DNA from: Gammaproteobacteria bacterium 13_2_20CM_66_19 | GTDB lineage: Bacteria > Pseudomonadota > Gammaproteobacteria > Steroidobacterales > Steroidobacteraceae | Length of the DNA: 64,000 nt | Direction: 5' to 3' | Assembly (NCBI GenBank): GCA_001914695.1 | Contig: MNCZ01000057.1 | Span: forward strand, 1-64,000 | Shown here: piece after piece, positions 41,848 through 52,330 of the stretch | Numbering within the stretch: the first letter of the stretch is position 1 | Layout: the number at the start of each line of letters is the position of its first letter | Made by a program: the position numbers and the translations under genes | The notes under the pieces: generated by a model | What the model was told of the DNA's origin: nothing | What the model saw: only the letters and a program-made list of their open reading frames with translations | The model's database searches: none

Positions 41848-44340
41848 TCACAGGCGCGCCCTCAGGGAGAGCTGGATCTCCCGCGGCACGTAGGCATGGT
41901 TCGCGCGGCCGAAGTACCGCGAATTGAGCGTGCCCACGTAATTGAAGTAGTTGACGTGGTTGAGCAGGTTGAAAGCGTCGAGGCGCAGCTCCAGGCTCTG
42001 CGCGCCTTTGCTCTTCTCTCTCAGGACGAACCGCTTCGCCACGCGCAGGTCGACGTCGGCGAAGGACGGACCCCTGCCGCTGTTGCGCCCGACATTGCCC
42101 GGCCCGGGCTGGATCAGCCAGTGCACGCTGCTCGGGGTGGTCTGGACCAGCCTGCCGGCGAACAACGCCTCGGGCCCGTCGTAGAGCGTACCCGGTGTCC
42201 CGCCGACGACCCCTGAGCCGTCGATGGCGAAGGACTGGAAGGGCGCTGCGGGGTTTCCGAGGGTCGGGCGATCGTTGAACACGGTGTCCTGGTTGTCGTC
42301 GAAGCCCGTCGTGATGTTGTAGGGGGTGCCGGAGCTCAGCGAAACGACGCAGCCGAAAGTGAAATGCCCGGGCAGGTAGAGGACGCCGGCGAGGTTGAAT
42401 CGATGTCGCTGATCGTAGTCCGCGGGCCCGCGTTCGCCCGCCAGGTTGTAACTGTCCGCCGGCGGCCGGCACAGGCCCGCCTGCGAGAAGAGGCACGAGG
42501 TGTCGTCGGTTGCGCGCGAGAACGTGTACTGCGCGACCAGGTGCAACGTGTAGGCTATCGTGGCGCGGACTCCGAGACTGAGACTGTCGGAGCGTGAGCT
42601 GCCCGTAGTCTCGAATTGATCGACGTTCAGGAAATTCGGGTCGGGGCGAATCCCGGTCGCCGGCAGCGGAGCGTTGATGTCGCGCATGCGATAGAGCCGC
42701 CGCCCGCGCAGCCGCGTGTATTCCGCGGTGAGGGTGGTGTGCTCGCCGAGCCTGCGCTCCACCCCCAGGCTTGCCTGGATGTCATAGGGAGCCCGGAGGT
42801 GCGGAGCGAGGCGCAGCACGTTCGGCGGGCCGGCCTGCGCGAAGGGATCCCCCGTCAGCGGGTAGCTCGGACTGGTCAGAACGACCTGGCGGAGGTTGGA
42901 TCCGTCGAGAAGCAGGTACTGTTCTTCGAGAGTGACCGGCTGGCGTTGATAGAAAATGCCGCTGCCCGCGCGCACTATGGTCCTGCCGTCCTGCGAGGCA
43001 GCGGACAGCGCGAGGCGCGGCGCCAGATTGGCGTGCTCGTCGAGATTCGACTGCAATTCGTGCCGCAGCCCGAGGAGCAGGTTGAGCCGCGGCCGCAGGC
43101 GGATCTCATCCTGAAGGAAGTAGGCGAACTCGTTCTGGGTGAACCTCACCCGGGGGTTGCCGCCGTTGACCGTGTACTGACGCGGCAGGTTGTTCACGAA
43201 GTCCGGGAGATCGGAGAAGGTGTATGTTCCCCCGAAATTGGAAGCGTCCGTGTAGTCGATGAGTCTCGACTTCGCGAGGCCGCCGAAGCGCAGCGAGTGC
43301 GGCCCCACGCGGTAGGACACGAGGTCCTGGAAGTCGATGTCCTTCTCCACGCTCTGCCGCGAGACCTGCGCGCCGCCGCCGTTGAACGCGCCGTTCACCA
43401 GCACGGCCGGCGCATCGCTCATGCTGTCGGCAATCTTCGGCCGGTACCTGAAGTCGAAGCGCAAGTCGTTCCGAAAGTCCGTGCCGACGCGGGCGACGTC
43501 CGAGATCCGCAGCTCGTGCGTCCGATTCCTCGAATTCCAGGCGCGCTCGGGGAGATCGAAGGCGCCGACGCCCTGGTTGGTCTGCCGATCGTCGCTCCAG
43601 TTGTAGCGCAGCGAGAGGCTGTGGAGCGGGGTGCGGAAGTCGCTTCGCGCGATCAGGTGAGCGGTGCGCCGCGGGAAGGGCAGGGGCTCGCTCACCGCCC
43701 CCGAGGGCGTCAGGGCAGTGGTGAAGCTGTTGTCGTTGTCCCTGAGGTAATCACCGCCGACGAAGAAAGTGGCCTTGCCGCCGAGCCACGGCCCGTCGAA
43801 CTGCCCTGCGCCCCAGTCGCGCTGTCGAGATGGGTGTACCGTATCAAAGGGGTTCGTGGCATCGAAGTGGTTGTCCCTGTAGGCGAACTCAAAACGCCTG
43901 TGTAGCCGAACCAGGGACCCCCCCCAGGTGGTGACCTCGATGCGTCCCTTCCCCGGTCGGCTGAACTCCGCCGAATAAGGATTGCTGTCGACGGCGACGG
44001 TCTTGACGCTCGAGCTCGGGACGTCGAGCGTGTCGCCCTCCACGCCGTCGACCACGATCCTGGTTCCGCCGGCGCCGTTGGCGGCGGGATCGACGAACAG
44101 CGAAGCGACCGCCAGGGGGTCCTCCAGCTTCGCCGGCAGGCTCCCCAACAGGGCGCCGTCCAGCTCAACCGCGGAGGCGTTCTGCTGCGCTGCGAGTGGA
44201 TCGTCGCCGCGCGCGGTGACGGTCACCTCCTCCATGCCCTCGCTGTCGTCGGCGGTTTGCGGATCTGTCGAGGGCTTGCCGGCGCAGAGCGCCGGCAGGC
44301 AGCAGGCGATCCCAAGGGGCCAGAGCGCGGACGCTCGCAT
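41848..44340 (-). CDS. TonB-dependent receptor-like outer membrane protein
   Basis: Signal peptide; EEVTVTARGDDPLAAQQNASAVELDGALLGSLPAKLEDPLAVASLF plug; GADYDQRHRFNLAGVLYLP; C-terminal beta-barrel ending ...IQLSLRARL. Confidence 0.85.
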   Translation of the reverse strand: MRASALWPLGIACCLPALCAGKPSTDPQTADDSEGMEEVTVTARGDDPLAAQQNASAVELDGALLGSLPAKLEDPLAVASLFVDPAANGAGGTRIVVDGVEGDTLDVPSSSVKTVAVDSNPYSAEFSRPGKGRIEVTTWGGSLVRLHRRFEFAYRDNHFDATNPFDTVHPSRQRDWGAGQFDGPWLGGKATFFVGGDYLRDNDNSFTTALTPSGAVSEPLPFPRRTAHLIARSDFRTPLHSLSLRYNWSDDRQTNQGVGAFDLPERAWNSRNRTHELRISDVARVGTDFRNDLRFDFRYRPKIADSMSDAPAVLVNGAFNGGGAQVSRQSVEKDIDFQDLVSYRVGPHSLRFGGLAKSRLIDYTDASNFGGTYTFSDLPDFVNNLPRQYTVNGGNPRVRFTQNEFAYFLQDEIRLRPRLNLLLGLRHELQSNLDEHANLAPRLALSAASQDGRTIVRAGSGIFYQRQPVTLEEQYLLLDGSNLRQVVLTSPSYPLTGDPFAQAGPPNVLRLAPHLRAPYDIQASLGVERRLGEHTTLTAEYTRLRGRRLYRMRDINAPLPATGIRPDPNFLNVDQFETTGSSRSDSLSLGVRATIAYTLHLVAQYTFSRATDDTSCLFSQAGLCRPPADSYNLAGERGPADYDQRHRFNLAGVLYLPGHFTFGCVVSLSSGTPYNITTGFDDNQDTVFNDRPTLGNPAAPFQSFAIDGSGVVGGTPGTLYDGPEALFAGRLVQTTPSSVHWLIQPGPGNVGRNSGRGPSFADVDLRVAKRFVLREKSKGAQSLELRLDAFNLLNHVNYFNYVGTLNSRYFGRANHAYVPREIQLSLRARL

Positions 44341-44857
44341 CGCCGGCGCGGGCTCAGTCACAGCCGGCTTCCACGCCCGCCATGAAGGTGGTGGCGACCG
44401 TCCCCCCACAGGCAATCACGCCGAGCTTGCCGTCGGCTGGCTCAATCCCCGCAGAATTGCCGCGCTCAGGTGCCATGGGACTCCTTCCCCTTGCATGCAC
44501 TCGGCCGCGTGAGTCGGCAGGTCCGATCACCAACCCCTCCATGGTCCATCGGAAACCCGCCGAGTCCTGGTGGGTGGAAACACTCCTCGAGCTCTCGAAC
44601 TTTGTCGACAGAGACCGCGAGCCGTCCGACCGCCTCCTCGAACTTCACCGACGGAGCCCGACATCCCCGGAAGGGATTGCATGCATCGCGCATGGTCGGT
44701 GGGGTTGGCCTGGATGGGCCGAAATCACCACGCTGCGTTCTGCCATAACCTAACTTCCAACTCAATACGGTCTATTACTGAAGCTATCTGACAGTATTAG
44801 AATCAGCTGACAGTCACTTCCTGCTATGCCAGCTATGCCAGACGCGTTCGCGGACCA

Positions 44858-44893
44858 CGCTAGCAGCGTGGCCGAGCGCTAGCAGCGTGGCCG
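44858..44893. repeat. Two direct copies of a 17-bp sequence CGCTAGCAGCGTGGCCG with 19-bp period
   Basis: Read directly at 44858-44874 and 44877-44893. Confidence 0.85.
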
Positions 44894-44982
44894 CGGCGTC
44901 GAGCTGCTGAAGAGTCCCGCGGAGCTGGCCGTGACCAAGCTGGGGCGCAGCAAACCGCTCCATCGAACGCACTTGCCCCGCA

Positions 44983-47001
44983 TCACTGCAGCGGTGAAGC
45001 CGCCGCGCCGTAGCGTCCGGTCACGAGCGGCCCGGTCAGCGTGAAGACTCCGCTCGTCGAGTCGTAGAGCTCGGCGCTCGTCTCGCCCAGGGGGCTCGTG
45101 GGCTGCATGGTTCCGCCGACGATCAGGATCACACCATTCCCCAGCGACGTCGCGGTGTGATGCATGCGCGTGCTGGCCATGGGACCCGTCGCATGGAAGG
45201 TGTTGGTTGCCGGGTCGTAGAGATCCGCAGTCGCGGTGGCGACCGAGCCTGCCGTGGTCAACCCGCCCGCGAGGAGCACCTTGCCGTTCGGCAGCAGCGT
45301 CGCCGTGTGGAATTGACGCTCGACGCTCAAGGTGCTGGCGATGGACGTGAACGTATCAGCGACTGGATCGTAGAGCTCGGCGGTCCGCACAGGTCCGCCG
45401 CTCGGAGTGACCCCGCCGCCTGCGACCAACACCTTGCCGCTCGGCAACAGAGTCGCGGTCGGACTGCTCCGTGCAGCGTTCATCGGACCCGTCGCGCTGA
45501 ACGTTCCGGTACCGGGGTCATAGAGCTCGGCGCCGCTCGTCGCCGCGCAGCTGATGCAGCCCGAACGGTCGACCGAGCCTCCGACGATCAGCACTTTCCC
45601 GTTCGCCAGGAGCACTGCAGCGTGGTCGCTCACGGGAGTCGTCATGTTCCCCGTGCGCGTGAACGTTCCGGCGACCGGATCGTAGAGCTCGGCACAGGGG
45701 CTGATCGTGACCCCCGTACGGCCGGCGATGAGCACCTTGCCGTTCTGCAGAACGCTGGCGGTGTGGCCCTTGTGGGCGCACAGCATGCTGACCGTTGCCG
45801 CGCCGAACGCTTTGCTCGCTACCTGAAAGGTCTCCGCCGTGTTGATCGCCGAACCGCTCGCGTTGGCGCCTCCGGTGATGAGGATGGTGGCTCCCGCGGA
45901 GATGAGTGACGCGGTGGGCTGATAGCGCGCGGCGGACATGTTCCCCGCGCTCGTGAACGCGGAGGAAGCAAAGATCTCGCCGCTCGTGAGCGGCGCCATC
46001 GAGGCCGTTGTCTGACCTCCGACGACCAGAACCGCCGCCGTGGCCGGGACCACGGGTGCGACCGTGAAGGTCGCGGTGTTGGAGGCTCCACCGCCGGGAG
46101 AAGGATTGGTGACGACCACTGGATAAGAGCCGACCGTCGCCTGATCTGCGCTCGTGAGCGAAATGGTGAGCTGAGACGCACTGACGAACGTCGCGGTGTG
46201 CGGCACGCTGTTGTACGTGACGCTCGAGCTGGACAGGAAGCCCGAGCCGCTGATCGTCAATGTCGGGGTGGCCGTCCCCGCGGTAACCGACGCCGGCATC
46301 AGGCCGCTGATGACCGGCACCGGGTTGCCGACCGTGAAGCTGACGCTCGCCGAGGCGCCCCCGCCGGGCGGCGGATTGGTCACGATCACCGCATAGGAGC
46401 CGAGCATCGCCTGATCGGCGGCGGTCAACTGAATGGTGAGCTGGGTCGCACTGACGAAGGCCGCCGTGTGCGGGACGCCGTTGTAGGTGACCGTCGAAGT
46501 CGCCATGAAGCCCGAGCCGTTGATGGTGAGCGTCTGTCCCGCCGCGCCCGCAGTCGCGGACGGCGGGGAGAGACTCGTGACGGCGGGCATCGGGTTGCTC
46601 GCGGTGACCGTGAAGGTGACGCTGTTGGAGGTCCCGCCACCGGGCGCCGGGTTGGTCACGACCACGGCGTAGGAGCCGGCGGTCATCTGATCCGCGGCGG
46701 TCAACTGGACGGTGAGCTGACTTGCGCTGACGTAGGTTGCCGTGCGGGCGGCGCCGTTATAGGTGACCGTCGAGGCCGCCATGAAGCCCGCGCCGTTGAT
46801 CGTCAGCGTCTGGGCCGCGGCGCCTGCGCTCGCGGAGGCGGGCGCGAGGCCGCTGATTGCAGGTGTGGGGTTGTAGCTCCCGCCGCTGCTGGATCCTCCG
46901 TAGCCGCTGCCACCGCAACCGGAAGCCACTAACACCAGACAGATGGCGACGGCGCCACACAGACCTCGCAGAAGGCGATGCGATCTCAACACGGCGGGCA
47001 T
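44983..47001 (-). CDS. Putative lipoprotein with three IPT/TIG domains and kelch repeats
   Basis: Lipobox-like LVLVASGCGG; three similar PAISGL...TLTINGAGF...VTYNG...VVVTNPAPGGG units; repeated ...TLLPSGKVLVAGG... kelch units. Confidence 0.85.
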   Translation of the reverse strand: MPAVLRSHRLLRGLCGAVAICLVLVASGCGGSGYGGSSSGGSYNPTPAISGLAPASASAGAAAQTLTINGAGFMAASTVTYNGAARTATYVSASQLTVQLTAADQMTAGSYAVVVTNPAPGGGTSNSVTFTVTASNPMPAVTSLSPPSATAGAAGQTLTINGSGFMATSTVTYNGVPHTAAFVSATQLTIQLTAADQAMLGSYAVIVTNPPPGGGASASVSFTVGNPVPVISGLMPASVTAGTATPTLTISGSGFLSSSSVTYNSVPHTATFVSASQLTISLTSADQATVGSYPVVVTNPSPGGGASNTATFTVAPVVPATAAVLVVGGQTTASMAPLTSGEIFASSAFTSAGNMSAARYQPTASLISAGATILITGGANASGSAINTAETFQVASKAFGAATVSMLCAHKGHTASVLQNGKVLIAGRTGVTISPCAELYDPVAGTFTRTGNMTTPVSDHAAVLLANGKVLIVGGSVDRSGCISCAATSGAELYDPGTGTFSATGPMNAARSSPTATLLPSGKVLVAGGGVTPSGGPVRTAELYDPVADTFTSIASTLSVERQFHTATLLPNGKVLLAGGLTTAGSVATATADLYDPATNTFHATGPMASTRMHHTATSLGNGVILIVGGTMQPTSPLGETSAELYDSTSGVFTLTGPLVTGRYGAAASPLQ
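46060..46865 (-). repeat. Three diverged tandem IPT/TIG-coding units
   Basis: Repeated coding blocks visible in both nucleotide and protein sequence of the 44983..47001 ORF. Confidence 0.75.
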
Positions 47002-47230
47002 GGGAGTATCTCGAGATTGTGGTTGTTGTTGCCCTAGCTCTTACACCCCACCTCGAAGCTCGTCAAAGCGACACCGTTTTGCGACTGGGTAATGACCGGT
47101 AGCTCGCCGGGTGAACAACCTGCAGCCGCAAGTCGTAGATCACCCCGGGTGGCGCCGCCACCAGGTCCGGTCATGCAGAGCCTGTTCCCGGGGCGGGCGC
47201 AGCCGCCGCCGAGCGCTCGCCCGGAGACCC

Positions 47231-48505
47231 TTAACCCCAGCGGGGTTGCTCGTCAAGACTGATACCGAGCGCCGTTTTCGCCACCACCTCGTGCGTCAGG
47301 AAGGAATTCGCCGGATGGATGCGGCCCAGCCGTGCGTCGCGCACCAGCCGCTCGTAACCTGCCGAGCGGAAGATCCCGTAGCCGCCGGTCACATCAAGCC
47401 CGAGGTCCACCACGCGCCAGGAGCCCTCCACCGCGTGGTACTTGGCGGCGAACACCTTCGATGGCCACGCGGCGCCGTGATCCACGCCGTTCGACCAGTC
47501 CGCGGCGACGGTTTCGAGATGCGGTTCGATGGCTTCAAGTTCGATGACCATGTCGGCGATCGCGTGCTGCGCCTCGGGGTGATACGCCATCGAGCGGGAG
47601 AGCGCCAACGAGCGCTTACTCTTCACCGCGGCGATACTCACGTCGAGCGCACGCTTCGCCAGGCCGTAGTAGATATTTCCAAAGCCCAGCAGCGCCCAGG
47701 CAAACAGCGACATCACGAAAGGGTCCACTCCGGCCCCGCCGGCGGGGACGACCCGGGCCACATACCGGTCCGGGACGAACGCCTGGTCCAGGACCGTATC
47801 GTCGCTGCGGGTGGCACGCATGCCGAGAACGTCCCAGGTTTCCTTGATGATGTAGCCGGCATCGTCGCGCGACATGAAGGCGTGGACGATCTTCGGCTGC
47901 TTCGGGTCGCTGCTATCCATGCCATGCAAGCCGAACCGAGTCCACACCGGCGTCAGGCTGCCAAACTGCTTGCGGCCCGTGAACCGGTAGCCGCCCTCGA
48001 CCCGCTCGGCCTTCGTCGTGGAGAGCAGGACCGGGACGTCATTGCCGCTTTCCGCATGGCCGGCTGCGAAGATCTCTCCGGCGGCCGCTTCGCGCAGCAT
48101 CCATTCCAGGGACGCGTCGCCCCGCCGCCACAGATCGGCGGCGACCCCGGTCCAGTAGAGATGCATGTTTACCGCCAGGGCGGTGGCGGGTGCGTGATAG
48201 GCGAGGCGGCGCTGCTCGCGGCATACTTGCGCCAGTGACATTCCAGCACCGCCGAGTTCCGCCGGCACCGCCAGCAGCAGATACCTCGCCGCGCGCAGCT
48301 CGATGAAATCCTCGTCGAAGAAGCGGTTTTCCCGGTCGTAGACGGCGGCGCGGGAAGCAAAACGCGCCAGCATCTCGTCGCTGAGGACGCGTTCCCCCGA
48401 TCGCTCTGCCGGTGCGCGGAGGGCGTTGCCGTCTGTTGCAGCAGGCGATCCGCCAGCGATACCGGTCGGCTGGCTGAGATGGGCTGTTCTGGGAGCTGGG
48501 TTCAT
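47231..48505 (-). CDS. Acyl-CoA dehydrogenase family protein
   Basis: LGGAGMSLAQVCREQRRLAYHAPATALAVNMHLYWTGVAADL; YRFTGRKQFGSLTPVWTRFGLHGMDS; VTGGYGIFRSAGYERLVRDARLGRIHPANSFLTHEVV. Confidence 0.85.
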   Translation of the reverse strand: MNPAPRTAHLSQPTGIAGGSPAATDGNALRAPAERSGERVLSDEMLARFASRAAVYDRENRFFDEDFIELRAARYLLLAVPAELGGAGMSLAQVCREQRRLAYHAPATALAVNMHLYWTGVAADLWRRGDASLEWMLREAAAGEIFAAGHAESGNDVPVLLSTTKAERVEGGYRFTGRKQFGSLTPVWTRFGLHGMDSSDPKQPKIVHAFMSRDDAGYIIKETWDVLGMRATRSDDTVLDQAFVPDRYVARVVPAGGAGVDPFVMSLFAWALLGFGNIYYGLAKRALDVSIAAVKSKRSLALSRSMAYHPEAQHAIADMVIELEAIEPHLETVAADWSNGVDHGAAWPSKVFAAKYHAVEGSWRVVDLGLDVTGGYGIFRSAGYERLVRDARLGRIHPANSFLTHEVVAKTALGISLDEQPRWG

Positions 48506-48693
48506 CTGGTTCGTCCCCGCTACAATGTGTCATGATCATTCGGCGTCTGCTCTCGAGGCGCGCGGGCTGTTGCGGACGCCCTCGCCGCACCGGCGCAACG
48601 TAGCAAGCCCGGCGACGTGAAGTAACGAAACAACGCCAAAAAAAGCCAAAAACACGGGCGCACTGGCTGCTTGGCCGGAGCAGGGGTGCTCAC

Positions 48694-51234
48694 TTGCAGA
48701 CGGGTCCCTCAACCTACCAGTTCGGCGAGTTCACCCTGGACTTGTCGCGGGGGTCTGTGCTCAAGGGCCGAGAGGAGATCAAGCTTCGACCCAAGGTGTA
48801 CGAGGCCCTCAAGTACCTGATTGAGAATCGCGGCCGCCTGATCGGCAAGCAGGAGCTGATGCAGGCGCTGTGGCCCAACACCTGCGTGACCGACGATTCC
48901 CTGGTGCAGTGCACTGTCGAGCTGCGTCGCGCGCTGGATGACCGCGCGCAGCGGTTGCTCAAGACCGTGCCGCGCCGCGGCTACGTATTTACCTCCCAGG
49001 TCATCCAATCCCCGGCGAACATGGACCCGGCGTCGCGACAGCCCGTGGGGAAGGCCGCCGGCAAGCTCCTCGATCTGCCGACACCTCGTACTTCGCTCGT
49101 CGGGCGGGAACGAGAACTGGGCGAGGTCGGCGAGCTGCTGCTTCGATCCGACATCCGTCTGCTGACCCTGACGGGTGCGGGAGGCGCAGGCAAGACCCGC
49201 CTGGCGGTCGCCGCAGCGGCGACGGTCGCGGAACGGTTTACGGCCGGCGTGCAGTTCGTCGGATTGGCCGCGATCAAGGACCCCGATCTGGTGGTGACTG
49301 CGCTGGCGAAGGCCCTCGACATCCAGCCAGTCGCCCACCGCACAGTCCCGCAACTGATCGGCGAGCAGCTTCAGGAGGCGGGACCGTTCCTGCTCGTTCT
49401 GGACAACTTCGAGCACGTCCTGCCGGCTGCGGCAGCGGTCGCCGAAATATTGGCCGCCTGCCCCGCTCTCAAGATCCTGGTCACCAGCCGCGCCAGCGTG
49501 CGTATTTATGGCGAGCAGGAATTCCCGGTCCGGCCGCTGGAGCTGAATTCCGCCCTCGAGCTGTTCGTGCAACGTGCGACCGCCGTGCGACCTTCCTTCG
49601 CCCTCACCGCGGAGAATGCCGCTGCGGTTCAGGGGATCTGTTCGCGGCTGGACGGGCTGCCCCTGGCGATCGAACTGGCGGCCGCCCGAACCAAGGTCCT
49701 GTCACCCAGCGCCATCCTGGAGCGACTGCAAAGCCGGCTGCAACTGCTGACCGGGGGCGCGCTCGACCTGCCGGCCCGGCAGCAGACGCTGCGCAAGACC
49801 ATCGATTGGAGTCACGACCTGTTGAACGAGGTCGAGCAGAAACTATTCCGTCGGCTTGCCGTGTTTGTCGGCGGTTGCACTTTGGAGGCGGCGGAGGCCG
49901 TTTGTAACACGCGGCGCGATCTGGGCATCGATCCGTTTGACGGGCTGTCATCGCTGGTGGACAAGAACCTGATCCAACGCAGCGAACGCGCCGAATCCGA
50001 GCCGCGCTTCACGGTGTTGGAGACGATTCGCGAATACGCCCTCGAACGCCTGCGCGACGCCGGCGAGGAGCCTGCCTCACGACAGGCACATGCCGCCTAC
50101 TGTCTGGTGTTCGCGGAGGAAGGCAACCCGGAGCTGAACCCCGCGGATCGGGCCCGGTGGCTGGCTCGCTGCGATCTCGAGATGGACAACTTCCGCTCCG
50201 CCCTCGACTGGCTTCTCGAGAGCCAGGATCTCGGGTGGGGGCTGCGCCTCTCCATGGCGCTGTTCCGGTTCTGGGATATGCGGGAGCACCTGATCGAGGG
50301 CCGGGCTCGCCTGGAGACCGTCCTGCGCCTTGCGAATGCCGGGTATTCCAGGGAGCGAGCCAAGATCGCCCAGTTTCTCGGCGCGTTTGCGACGGCGCAG
50401 GGAGATTTCGCGGCCGCACAGCGTTTTCTCGAACAGAGCCTGTCGCTTTACGAGCAATTGGATGATCAGTGGGGAATAGCCACGGCACTGAACGCCCAGG
50501 GGGTCTCGCAACGAGATCGGGGCGACTACGCGGCCGCGCAAGACAGCTTCGAGAGGAGCCTGGCGTGCTGGCGTACGCTCCCTGACCGCTTGGCCATCGC
50601 GCACTGCCTGCATAATCTCGCCAACGCCCTCAAGCTTCGGGGCGACTATTCGCGCGCGCAAACGGCGCTGCGGGAAGCGACCGAGATCTTTCGGGAAGTG
50701 GAAGTGGGTGACCCGAGCGGGGCCGCCTGGGCGATAAATCAGCAGGGCGACATCGCGCGCGCGCAAGGCGACGTGGCCGTCGCCCGGGACCTGTATCAGC
50801 GTGCGCTGTCGGCCTTCCGCGCAGCCGGCGACCGCTGGGGTTCGGCGCGGTCTCTGGCCGATCTGGGCCACATCTGCTGTGAGCAGGGCGAGTACCCGGC
50901 AGCGCACGCCGCGTACCGGGAGGCGCTGGAGATTTTCGCCGACCTGGGACACCGGCGTGGCATCGCGCGCGCGCTGGAGGGTTTCGCGTGCCTCGCCGTG
51001 GCGCGGGGACAAGCAGAGCGGGCGCTGCAGCTGGCTGCCGCTGCAACGCTTTTACGCTACCAGATTGGCGCACCCCTACCGCAGGCGGAGCAGAGCAAGA
51101 TCGATCAGTCCCTATCAGCGGCGCGAGCATCGCTCCGTGAGCCCGAGGGGAAAGACGCGTGGACGGCAGGCTCGGCGATGAGCCTCGAGCAGGCCATCCA
51201 GTACTCACTGGAAGAGCAGCCGCCCGTTAGCTGA
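48694..51234 (+). CDS. Transcriptional regulator with winged-helix (Trans_Reg_C), ATPase and TPR domains
   Basis: [49 protein letters not shown]...; P-loop [16 protein letters not shown]-terminal TPR-like repeats. TTG start uncertain. Confidence 0.85.
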   Translation: MQTGPSTYQFGEFTLDLSRGSVLKGREEIKLRPKVYEALKYLIENRGRLIGKQELMQALWPNTCVTDDSLVQCTVELRRALDDRAQRLLKTVPRRGYVFTSQVIQSPANMDPASRQPVGKAAGKLLDLPTPRTSLVGRERELGEVGELLLRSDIRLLTLTGAGGAGKTRLAVAAAATVAERFTAGVQFVGLAAIKDPDLVVTALAKALDIQPVAHRTVPQLIGEQLQEAGPFLLVLDNFEHVLPAAAAVAEILAACPALKILVTSRASVRIYGEQEFPVRPLELNSALELFVQRATAVRPSFALTAENAAAVQGICSRLDGLPLAIELAAARTKVLSPSAILERLQSRLQLLTGGALDLPARQQTLRKTIDWSHDLLNEVEQKLFRRLAVFVGGCTLEAAEAVCNTRRDLGIDPFDGLSSLVDKNLIQRSERAESEPRFTVLETIREYALERLRDAGEEPASRQAHAAYCLVFAEEGNPELNPADRARWLARCDLEMDNFRSALDWLLESQDLGWGLRLSMALFRFWDMREHLIEGRARLETVLRLANAGYSRERAKIAQFLGAFATAQGDFAAAQRFLEQSLSLYEQLDDQWGIATALNAQGVSQRDRGDYAAAQDSFERSLACWRTLPDRLAIAHCLHNLANALKLRGDYSRAQTALREATEIFREVEVGDPSGAAWAINQQGDIARAQGDVAVARDLYQRALSAFRAAGDRWGSARSLADLGHICCEQGEYPAAHAAYREALEIFADLGHRRGIARALEGFACLAVARGQAERALQLAAAATLLRYQIGAPLPQAEQSKIDQSLSAARASLREPEGKDAWTAGSAMSLEQAIQYSLEEQPPVS

Positions 51235-51499
51235 AGTTCACGGGGTCGATGAGCCGACGCACCGCCGACACCCGATCGGCGGGAATGCCGACCCGCTGCG
51301 CGTGCTCCCGAACGGTGCTCTCGTCGGGCGCCAGGTAAACGCAGTAGACCTTGTCCTCGGTGACGTAGCTATGCAGCCACTGAATCCTGGGTCCCATTTC
51401 CCTCAGTACCTCGAGGGAGCGCAGTGACAGATCCCGGATCTCCGACTCGGAAAGTTTTCCGGCGCCGGGGACCTGACGTTCGATGACGAATTGCGGCAT
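51227..51499 (-). CDS. DUF4242-like small protein
   Basis: [80 protein letters not shown]. Confidence 0.75.
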   Translation of the reverse strand: MPQFVIERQVPGAGKLSESEIRDLSLRSLEVLREMGPRIQWLHSYVTEDKVYCVYLAPDESTVREHAQRVGIPADRVSAVRRLIDPVNFS

Positions 51500-51693
51500 G
51501 GCGTAGGAGTTTAGCACGAGCGCGCGCCGCACCGCGTGAGCGGGCCCGTGTTCGCAGAAATTTCCGCACTCTCTTGTCGTTCTTTCGTTACTCGGCCGCC
51601 CTCTCTTCCTAGCATCTCTCGCGTGCACGGAAGCCTCGCCGATCGAGCGGTGAGCTTCAGGCCGACAAAACGAAATCCATTTGGGAGACCCAC

Positions 51694-52293
51694 ATGAAAA
51701 CCGGACGATTCAGGCCGTTGCAACATTCAATCATTGCGGCCGTTCTTGCCATCGCCGCACCCTGGGGCGTCCAGGCGCAACAGGCTCTGGTGGCGGCGCC
51801 AGCTCAGCCCCTTAGTGCCGCGCAGGGCGCGCTGCTGAACGTGGTTCGGGACTCGACCGCGCGCTTCAAGGACGTGTCGATCGCCGAAGCGGAGGGCTAT
51901 GCCCTGCAGTTCGGCTGCGTGAGCGGTCCCGACTCGGGGGCGATGGGACTGCACTTTGTCAACCTGCCGCTGGTGGCCTCGACCAGCAGCGGCGCGAGTC
52001 CCCTCGATGCCCGTCGTCCCCAGATCGTGATTTACGAGCCGACACCCGGCGGACGCCTGCACCTGATCGGCGCCGACTATCTGGTGCTCGCTGACGCGTG
52101 GAACCAAGCGCATGGGGGCAGTCCGCCGGAGCTCATGGGACAGCTGTTCCATTATTTCGAGACTCCCAACCGGTTCGGGCTGCCGGCTTTTTACACACTG
52201 CATGTCTGGGCATGGAAGGACAATCCGAACGGCGCGTTCGTCAACTGGCACCCCAACGTTTCCTGCACGGCTTTTGCCGGCCAGGCGCCCTGA
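51694..52293 (+). CDS. Exported hypothetical protein
   Basis: Signal peptide MKTGRF...AIAAPWGVQAQQ; 199 aa; precedes the cytochrome gene on the same strand. Confidence 0.7.
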   Translation: MKTGRFRPLQHSIIAAVLAIAAPWGVQAQQALVAAPAQPLSAAQGALLNVVRDSTARFKDVSIAEAEGYALQFGCVSGPDSGAMGLHFVNLPLVASTSSGASPLDARRPQIVIYEPTPGGRLHLIGADYLVLADAWNQAHGGSPPELMGQLFHYFETPNRFGLPAFYTLHVWAWKDNPNGAFVNWHPNVSCTAFAGQAP

Positions 52294-52330
52294 GATCGGC
52301 AAGCAACTGACCCCGGGGAGCAATGTGGCG

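Noticed and set aside
46060-46865. Triplicated block in the TIG protein as a non-coding repeat or phase-variation element
   Set aside because: Repeats are in frame, diverged and fully explained by tandem IPT/TIG domains.
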